Below, piece after piece: positions 32,328-38,291 of a stretch of DNA of 38,291 nucleotides (positions are counted from its first letter, which is position 1; each line of letters begins with the position of its first letter). The DNA comes from JBLMXQ01 sp050257855 (lineage in GTDB: Bacteria; Acidobacteriota; Vicinamibacteria; Vicinamibacterales; CAVVIG01), in NCBI GenBank assembly GCA_050257855.1, contig JBLMXQ010000027.1, forward strand, positions 1 to 38,291, given 5' to 3'. The notes beneath the pieces were generated by a model. It did not search any database. It saw nothing but the letters and a program-made list of their open reading frames with translations, and was not told where the DNA came from. Both the position numbers and the translations under genes were made by a program.

Positions 32328-33367
32328 ACGAGCCCCTCGCGGTGCATCAACTCGGCGTTGAGAATCGCCGCGCCGGCGGCGCCGCGGATCGTGTTGTGGC
32401 CGAGCGCGACGAAGCGGTAGTCGAGCACCGGACACCGCCGCAGCCGCCCGATGGTCACCGTCATGCCTCCGCCGCGATTGACGTCGAGCGCCGGCTGCGG
32501 ACGGTTCCGCTCGGTCAGATATACCAGCGGCTGCGCCGGCGCCGACGGCAGGCCGAGCTCCTGCGGCCGTCCCCGGAAGGATTCGAACGCGGCGACGATC
32601 GCGCCGGGCTCGACGCGCTGCTCGAGCCCCACGGCGATCGATTCGGTGTGCCCGTCGTGCACCGGCACGCGCGTGGTCTGTGCGCTGATGACGACCGGGT
32701 GCGGCTCCACGACGGCGCCGGCGAACCTGCCGAGTATCTTCTTCGGCTCGGTCTCGATCTTCTCTTCCTCGCCGTCGATGAAGGGGACGACGTTGGCGAG
32801 GATGTCCCACGACGGAACGCCCGGATACCCTGCGCCCGAGACCGCCTGCAGCGTCGTGATGTCGACCGTCTTCAGCCCGAACGGCCGCAGCGGCGCGAGC
32901 GCCATCGACAGCACGACCGTCGAGCAGTTCGGGTTCGTGACGATGCGCCCCTTCCAGCCGCGCGCGCGCGCCTGGACGTCGAGCAGCTGCAGGTGGTCGG
33001 CATTGATCTCCGGAATCATCAGCGGCACGGTCGGATCCATCCGGTAGTTGCGCGCGTTGCTGACGATGGTGTGGCCGGCCTCGGCGAACGCCCGCTCGAT
33101 GTCGCCGGCGACCGAGGAATCGAGGCCGGAGAACACGAGCTGCGGCGCGCGGCCCGGCGCCGCCGGGTCCACCGTCAGGGCTGCGGTCGCGTCCGGCAGC
33201 GGGGCAGGCAGCCGCCAGGCCGCCGCGTCGCGGTAAGCCTTGCCTTCCGAGCGCTGGCTCGCGCCGAGCCAGGCGACGCGGAACCATGGATGGTTCGCGA
33301 GCAGGGCGACGAACTGCTGGCCGACCATTCCGGTCGCGCCGAGGATGCCGACGTCGATGAGTGGCAT
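32324..33367 (-). CDS. asd: Aspartate-semialdehyde dehydrogenase (archaeal/fungal-type)
   Basis: A 347-aa enzyme reducing aspartyl phosphate. ILGATGMVGQQFVALLANHPWF binds NADP. Cys148 in TNPNCSTVVLSMALAPL is the nucleophile. QAVSGAGYPGVPSWDILANVVPFI and RVPVHDGHTESI (His240) complete the active site. This sequence form corresponds to the Asd type found in archaea, fungi and some bacteria rather than the enterobacterial type. AAGG lies seven bases before ATG 33367. It is the first structural gene of the dap operon and lies just downstream of a leader terminator. Confidence 0.96.
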   Translation of the reverse strand: MPLIDVGILGATGMVGQQFVALLANHPWFRVAWLGASQRSEGKAYRDAAAWRLPAPLPDATAALTVDPAAPGRAPQLVFSGLDSSVAGDIERAFAEAGHTIVSNARNYRMDPTVPLMIPEINADHLQLLDVQARARGWKGRIVTNPNCSTVVLSMALAPLRPFGLKTVDITTLQAVSGAGYPGVPSWDILANVVPFIDGEEEKIETEPKKILGRFAGAVVEPHPVVISAQTTRVPVHDGHTESIAVGLEQRVEPGAIVAAFESFRGRPQELGLPSAPAQPLVYLTERNRPQPALDVNRGGGMTVTIGRLRRCPVLDYRFVALGHNTIRGAAGAAILNAELMHREGLV

Positions 33368-33385
33368 GTCATGGCCTTCGTGAAC

Positions 33386-33420
33386 AAAAAAAGCCGATGC
33401 GGCATGGACCGCATCGGCTT
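33386..33420 (-). terminator. Intrinsic terminator/attenuator in the asd leader
   Basis: On the minus strand AAGCCGATGCGG pairs with CCGCATCGGCTT (12 bp, loop TCCATG) and is followed directly by a run of T (the A run at 33386-33392 on the plus strand). It lies 19 bases before asd. No promoter is visible between it and asd, so readthrough must be regulated for the operon to be expressed. Confidence 0.82.
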
Positions 33421-33447
33421 GGTTGATCGCGTCGCTCGTCTCGTCGA

Positions 33448-33528
33448 CTAATGCCCGCGCACAACTTCCCCGACGCGGCAGGGCCGCTTTCGCCAGCTGC
33501 GCTTTCGCACATCGGAGGCGCCGTGCAT
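33448..33528 (-). CDS. Putative 26-aa leader peptide (uORF) of the asd operon
   Basis: The ORF reads MHGASDVRKRSWRKRPCRVG and then EVVRGH. Its ATG is 11 bases from the extended -10 box, so the mRNA begins only a few bases before it. The stop is 28 bases before the terminator stem. Seven Arg and two Lys residues cluster in the centre. Translation is not proven; the argument is its position between promoter and attenuator. Lys codons (two) are few for a classic lysine attenuator. Confidence 0.5.
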   Translation of the reverse strand: MHGASDVRKRSWRKRPCRVGEVVRGH

Positions 33529-33539
33529 GAGCGGACGGG

Positions 33540-33545
33540 ATTATA
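33540..33545 (-). promoter_or_regulatory. Extended -10 promoter of the asd-lysC-dap operon
   Basis: On the minus strand TGC-TATAAT forms an extended -10 element (TGn plus perfect hexamer). The -35 region is not recognisable, as expected for extended -10 promoters. The divergent hydrolase gene begins 20 bases away, so both promoters share this stretch. Confidence 0.55.
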
Positions 33546-33564
33546 GCATGATAGGTACGCGCGG

Positions 33565-34587
33565 ATGCTGGAAGCCCTGTTCCATCGCTGGGAACGCCGT
33601 CTCGCCTCGGTCACCACGGATCGCGTCGTCCGACCGTTCGACTGGGGACTCGACTGGATCCCGTCCAACGGCCACCCGCGTGACACGCCGCCCGAGCGCG
33701 TACTCGGCGACTGGGTCGACCGCGCGATGGCCGACACCGACGCGTTCTTCACGCCGCCGCCGTACGACGACTATCGCCTGTCGCCCGAACGCGAGGGCGC
33801 AGCGCACTTGACCTTCGACAGCGCGCTCAGGACGCCGCACGTCGAGAACAACACGGTGCACGCGCGGTGGTTCCCTGCGCTCGGGGCGCGCGCGGCCGTC
33901 CTGGTGCTGCCGCAGTGGAACGCGGATCCGGACGGCCATGTCGGCCTCTGCCGGCTCCTGACGTGGAACGGCCTGAGCGCGCTCCGACTCAGCCTCCCGT
34001 ATCACGACGAGCGCATGCCGCCCGAGCTCCATCGCGCCGACTACATCGTCAGCGCGAACGTCGCGCGGACGCTGCAGGTCTGCCGTCAGGCGGTGCTCGA
34101 CGCGCGGCGCGCCATCGCATGGCTCGCGGCGCAGGGGTACGAGCGCATCGGCATGCTCGGCACGAGCCTCGGGTCGTGCCTGACGCTGCTGACGACGGCG
34201 CACGAACCGCTCGTCCGCGCCGAAGCGCTCAATCATGTCTCGCCGCACTTCGCCGACGTCGTGTGGCACGGCATCTCGACCGAGCACGTCCGGGAAGGGC
34301 TCGACGGCCACATCGAGCTCGACCTGCTGCGGGCGCTATGGAAGCCGCTCAGCCCGCGCTGGTACCTGGACCGCGTGCGCGACCGGCAGACCCTGGTCGT
34401 CTATGCGCGCTACGACCTCACGTTCCCGCGCGATCTGTCGGAGGATTTCGTCCGCGAATTCCGCGACCTGAACGTCCCGCACGAGGTCGCGGTGCTGCCG
34501 TGCGGCCACTACAGCACTGGGAAGGCGCCGTTCAAGTTCCTGGATGGCTGGGTGCTGACGAGATTCCTCAAGCGAGCGCTGCGATGA
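33565..34587 (+). CDS. Alpha/beta hydrolase (ABHD18-like)
   Basis: A 340-aa hydrolase. Ser201 in the nucleophile elbow GTSLGS, an Asp in YARYDLTFPRDL (about 280), and His in PCGHYSTGK (about 313) give a plausible Ser-Asp-His triad. AVLVLPQWNADPDGHVGLCRLLTWNGLSALRLSLPYHDERMP is typical of the ABHD18 (abhydrolase_18) type. No signal peptide or membrane span is visible. The first ATG is used; there is no strong ribosome site. It is divergent from the dap operon. Substrate unknown, possibly an ester. Confidence 0.87.
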   Translation: MLEALFHRWERRLASVTTDRVVRPFDWGLDWIPSNGHPRDTPPERVLGDWVDRAMADTDAFFTPPPYDDYRLSPEREGAAHLTFDSALRTPHVENNTVHARWFPALGARAAVLVLPQWNADPDGHVGLCRLLTWNGLSALRLSLPYHDERMPPELHRADYIVSANVARTLQVCRQAVLDARRAIAWLAAQGYERIGMLGTSLGSCLTLLTTAHEPLVRAEALNHVSPHFADVVWHGISTEHVREGLDGHIELDLLRALWKPLSPRWYLDRVRDRQTLVVYARYDLTFPRDLSEDFVREFRDLNVPHEVAVLPCGHYSTGKAPFKFLDGWVLTRFLKRALR

Positions 34588-34618
34588 CGTCCGGCTGAAG
34601 ACCCCAGCCCGCCAGCCC

Positions 34619-34822
34619 TTAGAGGTACCGAAGCAGTCCGCCGAGGGCGCCCAGGAGCACCACCGCGAGCTGGCGAATGAAGGGCGACACCTCGCCTTCG
34701 TTCACCGCATTCGCCACCGTGACCGGGTTGGTCAGGAACAGCCAGATCGTCGCGGCAGCCAGGACGGCGCTGACGATGGCAATGAAGCCGAACAGGCTGA
34801 TGCTCAGGCGCTGGTAGCGCAC
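34619..34822 (-). CDS. 67-aa small membrane protein
   Basis: Two hydrophobic stretches are visible (LFGFIAIVSAVLAAATIWLFL and FIRQLAVVLLGALGGLLRYL), with a short polar link. GTG 34822 follows directly after the TAA of the alcohol dehydrogenase gene (no gap), which suggests cotranslation. No family recognised. Confidence 0.65.
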   Translation of the reverse strand: MRYQRLSISLFGFIAIVSAVLAAATIWLFLTNPVTVANAVNEGEVSPFIRQLAVVLLGALGGLLRYL

Positions 34823-35848
34823 TTACACCTCGAGGACGATCTTGCCGAACTGTCCGGATGCCTCGAGCCGCCGCTGCGCGGCGGCCGCCTCGGCGAGCGG
34901 ATAGCTCCGATCGACCGCGGGCTTCAACTGACCCGCGAAGAAGAAGCGCGCCACCCGCAGCAGCTCGCCCTTCGTGCCCATGTAGGACCCGAGAATGGAG
35001 AGCTGCTTGGCGAACAGCGCCTGCAGGTTCAGGGCGCCTTCCGGGCCGGACGTCGCCCCGCACGTCACCAGCCGCCCGCCGCGCGCCAGCGCCCGGACGC
35101 TCCGCACCCAGGTGGCCTGCCCGACATGTTCTATGACGACATCGACGCCCCGGCGGTTCGTCAGCCGGTGCACCTCGGCAACGATGTCCTGCGTGTGGTG
35201 GTTGATGACGCCGGACGCTCCCAGCGCCCGGGCGCGCTCGAGTTTCTCCCCGGAGCCCGCCGTGGCGAACACGCGCGCGCCATGCATGGCAGCGATCTGG
35301 ATCGCAGCCTGTCCGACGCCGCTGCCGCCCGCAAGCACCAGCACGTCCTCTCCGCGCTTCAGGTGCGCGCGTGTCATCAGCATGTGCCACGCCGTGAGAA
35401 ACGTCAGCGGAAACGCCGCGGCGTGGACGTAGTCGATGCCGTCGGGCAGCGGGATCAGGTTCTGCACGGGCGCCTTCACCAGTTCCGCGTAGCCGCCGGG
35501 GTGATGCTGGTAGCCGAGCACCTCGTACTGCGGGCACTCGTTGTCGCGACCCGACACGCACGCCTCGCAGCGCCCGCAGCTGATGCCCGGCTGCAGCATC
35601 ACGCGCCCGCCGGGAGCGACCTCGCTCGCCGCCGAGGCGACCACGTCACCTGCCACGTCGCTCCCCGGGATGTGCGGCAGCGGGATCGCCACGCGCTCGA
35701 GCCCGCGCCGCTGCCACAGATCCAGATGATTCAGCGCGCACGCCCGCACGCGGACCATCACCTCGCCCGGCAGCAGATCCGGGTCGGGCGCGTCCTCGTA
35801 GCGAAGGACCTCGGGCCCTCCGTGCTGGTGAAAGCGAACCGCCTTCAT
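34823..35848 (-). CDS. Zinc-type medium-chain alcohol dehydrogenase/quinone oxidoreductase
   Basis: A 341-aa MDR-family enzyme. The N-terminal GroES-like part has CALNHLDLWQRRG, HIPGSDVAGDVV and the structural-zinc cysteines C-GRCEAC-VSGRDNEC. The nucleotide part has LVLAGGSGVGQAAIQIAAMHGA. GVDVVIEHVGQATW and a C-terminal FGKIVLEV complete it. The catalytic zinc ligand set is incomplete compared with classical ADH (Asn-His-Leu-Asp rather than Cys-x-x-Asp), typical of zinc-dependent quinone oxidoreductase-like members. ATG 35848 starts the homology; the frame runs to 35929 without it. It follows the M16 pair by 46 bases. Confidence 0.9.
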   Translation of the reverse strand: MKAVRFHQHGGPEVLRYEDAPDPDLLPGEVMVRVRACALNHLDLWQRRGLERVAIPLPHIPGSDVAGDVVASAASEVAPGGRVMLQPGISCGRCEACVSGRDNECPQYEVLGYQHHPGGYAELVKAPVQNLIPLPDGIDYVHAAAFPLTFLTAWHMLMTRAHLKRGEDVLVLAGGSGVGQAAIQIAAMHGARVFATAGSGEKLERARALGASGVINHHTQDIVAEVHRLTNRRGVDVVIEHVGQATWVRSVRALARGGRLVTCGATSGPEGALNLQALFAKQLSILGSYMGTKGELLRVARFFFAGQLKPAVDRSYPLAEAAAAQRRLEASGQFGKIVLEV

Positions 35849-35894
35849 TCGAGCGTCCGTCGCCGAAGCGCGCCGGTCGTACCAGTCGATCGTA

Positions 35895-37262
35895 TCAGAA
35901 CGCTTCCGCGGAGAGGACGGCCGGTTCACCCAGTCCGAGCGCCGCCAGATCGGTCCGAATCGCCTCGAGATCCCCGACGACGAGCGTCGTCAGGCGATCG
36001 GGATGCAGGTGTCGCGCGGCAACGGCTGTCGCCTCGGCGGCCGTGACCCGCTCGATCGACGGCACGAACTCCTCGAAGTAGTCGTCGGGAAGGTCGTAGA
36101 GCGCGAGCTGGGTCACCGCCCGCGCAATCTGCTCGGCGGTCTCGAAGTTCCGGGCGTAGCCCTGCGTCAGCGCCGCGACGCCGAGCCTGAGCTCGTCGCT
36201 CGTGATCGGACGCAGGCCGCGGATGTCCTCGATTTCCCGGATTGATTCCGCGACCGCGTGCGCCGTCGCGGCCGTGTGGACGCTGGCCTGCAGCGCGAAG
36301 GGGCCGGGCCGGCGGCGGAAATCGAAGCCGGTTCGCGCGCCGTACGTGTAGCCCTTCTCCTGCCGCAGGTTCAGGTTGATCCGGCTGACGAACTGCCCGC
36401 CGAGCACCATGTTCGCGGCGACGACCGCGTGGTAGTCCGGCGTGTGGCGCGCGAGGCCGATGTGGCCGATCCGCAGTTCTGATTGGGGCGCGCCCGGCCG
36501 GGCGATGACGTTCAGCCGTGGCGGCGCCGGCAGCGGAGCCTCGACCGGCGCCGGAGATGCCGCCGCGGCCGACCAGCCGGCGAACGCCTGGCCGGCGGCG
36601 CGCACGATCGCGTCGTGCTCGCAGTCGCCGACCGCGAGCAGCATGGCAGACGACGGCTCGAACATCGCCGCGTGGAATCGCCGCACGTCGTCGACCTCGA
36701 TGCCGCCGACGGTGCGCTCCGAGCCGATCGGGCTGTGGCCGTACGGGTCGCCGCCGTAGAGGAGCCGCGCGAACGCCCGTTCGGCGACGGCAGCCGGCAC
36801 GTCGCGGAGCTGCCGCAGCCGGTGCAGCCGCAGCTGGCGGACGCGCGCGAAGTCGGCTTCGGTCAGAGACGGCCGCGCGACCATGTCGGCGAGCAGGACC
36901 AGCGCGCGGTCCGTGAAGCGCGACAGCACCGAGACGGTCAGGGCTGTGCCGTCCGGGCCGATGTCGGTCTCGAGCTGACAGCCGATGCGCGCGAGCGCCT
37001 CGTGCATCTCGATGGCCGATCGCCCCTGGCTGCCCTCGTCGAGCATGTCGGCCGTCACCGCGGCGAGCCCGTCCTGTCCGGCCGGATCGTCGGCCGCGCC
37101 GCGGCGCACGAGCAGCATCAGCGACACGACCGGCACGGCATCGTGACGGACCGTCCAGACGCGGAGGCCGCCCGGGAGCGTCGACCTGGCGATGTCGGGG
37201 AACGCGAACAGCTTGACCGCGCCCGGCTCCGGCAACCGGCTGCGATCGACCTGCGCCCTCAC
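35895..37262 (-). CDS. M16-family peptidase-like subunit without zinc motif
   Basis: A 455-aa M16-fold protein. At the zinc site position it reads AGQDGLAAVTADMLDEGSQ, so the HxxEH motif is lost (Gln-Asp-Gly in place of His-xx-Glu-His). It is therefore the non-catalytic partner. RINLNLRQEKGYTYGARTGFDFRR matches the R/Y substrate-binding motif of such partners. GTG 37262 overlaps the upstream M16 stop as GTGA. It probably forms a dimer with that protein, as in other bacterial two-gene M16 proteases. Confidence 0.93.
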   Translation of the reverse strand: MRAQVDRSRLPEPGAVKLFAFPDIARSTLPGGLRVWTVRHDAVPVVSLMLLVRRGAADDPAGQDGLAAVTADMLDEGSQGRSAIEMHEALARIGCQLETDIGPDGTALTVSVLSRFTDRALVLLADMVARPSLTEADFARVRQLRLHRLRQLRDVPAAVAERAFARLLYGGDPYGHSPIGSERTVGGIEVDDVRRFHAAMFEPSSAMLLAVGDCEHDAIVRAAGQAFAGWSAAAASPAPVEAPLPAPPRLNVIARPGAPQSELRIGHIGLARHTPDYHAVVAANMVLGGQFVSRINLNLRQEKGYTYGARTGFDFRRRPGPFALQASVHTAATAHAVAESIREIEDIRGLRPITSDELRLGVAALTQGYARNFETAEQIARAVTQLALYDLPDDYFEEFVPSIERVTAAEATAVAARHLHPDRLTTLVVGDLEAIRTDLAALGLGEPAVLSAEAF

Positions 37263-38291
37263 GAGACCACCGCGGGCGTGGAGTCGGGCAGCGCGAGCTC
37301 GAGGTGGCCCCGCGGCACGACGCTGAGCGAAACGCGACGCGCCGGATCGAGGAGCGCCGCGACCGTCGTCTGCAGCGACTCCTTCGTCGCCCGCTGATAG
37401 CGCCCGAGATCCTGGTCGAAGAAGCCGGGATTCCCGAGGAACACGTTGTACGCGTTCAGCTGGTCGGACTTGCCGCCGAAGCCGCCCACGGTCTGCAGCC
37501 GGAAGGTGAAATGCGCCTCGGTCTGCACGCGCCCGCGGTCCACCTCGTCGTCGGTGGGACCGGATTCGGCGAGCCGCGCGATCTCCTCGGTGATGGCGCG
37601 TTCGAGCTCGGCGAGCGTGTGGCCCGGCGCGGCGGTCGCCGAGATCTGCAGGTAGCTGGCGATCTCGCGCGAATTCTGCGCGGCGGAGACGTCGGTGGCC
37701 ATCCGCTCGTCGAACACCAGGCGCCGGTACAGGCGCGAGGTCTTGCCGTTGGCGAGGATGTCCGCCGCCAGATCCAGCTCCGCGTCTCCCGGCGCGAACA
37801 TCGCCGGCGTCAGCCAGGACAGATACAGCCGCGGCAGCTCGACACGATCCTCGAGGCTCAGCCGCGCCTCGCGGGCGAGCGACGCCTCGGCGCGAACCGG
37901 ATCGACGCGCGGGCCGGGCGGGATCTCGCCGAAGTACGCGCGCACGAGCGCCAGCGCCTGCCCGGCGTCGATGTCGCCGGCGAGGGCGAGCGACGCGTTC
38001 GCGGGATGGTAGTACCGCCGGAAGAACGCCTGCACTTCGTCGAGCGCCGCCGTCTGCAGGTCCTCGATCTCGCCGATCGTCGTCCAGTGGTACGGATGGT
38101 CGGCGGGAAACAGGGCGGCGAGCATCGCCATCGGGGCGAGCCCGTACGGCCGGTTCTCGTAATTCTGCCGCCGCTCGTTCAGCACGACGTCCCGCTGGTT
38201 TTGAAACTTCGCGTCGGTGAGCGCCGGCAGCAGGAATCCCATCCGGTCGGACTCCATCCACAGCGCCAGCTCGAACGCGTTCGTCGGCACG
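37259..38291 (-). CDS. M16-family zinc peptidase, catalytic subunit (5' end beyond window)
   Basis: The visible 343 residues are the C-terminal part and run off the right edge, so the HxxEH motif, expected further upstream, cannot be checked. NAFELALWMESDRMGFLLPALTDAKFQNQRDVVLNERRQNYENRPYG is the conserved segment that follows the active site, including the Glu76-type third zinc ligand region (NERRQ). YHPANASLALAGDID and SRLYRRLVFDERMATDV are further family segments. The stop overlaps the partner's GTG. Confidence 0.92.
   Translation of the reverse strand, partial: VPTNAFELALWMESDRMGFLLPALTDAKFQNQRDVVLNERRQNYENRPYGLAPMAMLAALFPADHPYHWTTIGEIEDLQTAALDEVQAFFRRYYHPANASLALAGDIDAGQALALVRAYFGEIPPGPRVDPVRAEASLAREARLSLEDRVELPRLYLSWLTPAMFAPGDAELDLAADILANGKTSRLYRRLVFDERMATDVSAAQNSREIASYLQISATAAPGHTLAELERAITEEIARLAESGPTDDEVDRGRVQTEAHFTFRLQTVGGFGGKSDQLNAYNVFLGNPGFFDQDLGRYQRATKESLQTTVAALLDPARRVSLSVVPRGHLELALPDSTPAVVS

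Noticed and set aside
33386..33545. Lysine riboswitch or T-box in the asd leader
   Set aside because: The leader is too short for a lysine riboswitch and has no T-box sequence (GGGTGG-ACCGCG type); a uORF plus terminator explains it better.

Overview
The window is GC-rich, gene-dense chromosomal DNA. It probably comes from an uncultured or soil Acidobacteriota, perhaps a Vicinamibacteria-type lineage. This is an inference from the mix of genes: a Ser/Thr kinase with a TolB-like/TPR tail, a BlaI-M56 pair beside a TonB-dependent receptor, a NamZ/DUF1343 hydrolase, tandem M16 peptidases, and several families of short intergenic word repeats. No rRNA, tRNA, CRISPR array, transposase or phage gene was seen.

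Layout. Positions 1-2.2 kb hold a secreted beta-helix/PA14 protein that runs off the left edge. A divergent Ser/Thr kinase follows (2.3-4.7 kb). Positions 4.7-11.6 kb are the most notable region, a thiazole/oxazole-modified (TOMM/azol(in)e) RiPP locus. On the minus strand it has a fused E1-like/YcaO cyclodehydratase, a 71-aa Nif11-type precursor, and a kumamolisin-like S53 peptidase with no visible signal peptide whose start overlaps the precursor stop. Diverging from the cyclodehydratase is a flavin amine oxidase, and meeting that tail-to-tail is a SagB-type dehydrogenase. The parts give a coherent pathway: leader binding and Cys/Ser/Thr cyclisation, oxidation of azoline to azole, possible amine-oxidase tailoring, and possible leader removal by the sedolisin. 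No exporter or immunity gene is recognisable nearby.

Positions 11.7-17.8 kb carry a DUF4159 protein, a small hypothetical gene, a MarR-YceI pair, a BlaI-M56 peptidase pair and a TonB-dependent receptor. Positions 17.8-20.0 kb are framed by two arrays of the same 19-base word in opposite orientation. Between them lie a small SH3-like basic protein, an RRM RNA-binding protein and a NamZ-like exo-muramidase whose stop codon lies inside the second array. Positions 20-27.3 kb hold a LOG-family protein, an SRPBCC protein, pyruvate kinase, an O-methyltransferase, an AhpD-like protein, a small ORF coupled to an amidase, and a membrane-anchored MutS-like ATPase.

Positions 27.3-33.4 kb form a minus-strand aspartate/diaminopimelate operon, in transcription order asd-lysC-dapB-dapA-dapD-dapE, using the succinylase route. 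A leader precedes it with an extended -10 box, a 26-codon Arg/Lys-rich upstream ORF and a strong intrinsic terminator just before asd, which together suggest transcription attenuation. The right end holds an alpha/beta hydrolase and a minus-strand group: a catalytic M16 peptidase (cut by the window edge), an M16 partner lacking the zinc motif, a zinc-type alcohol dehydrogenase and a 67-aa membrane protein.
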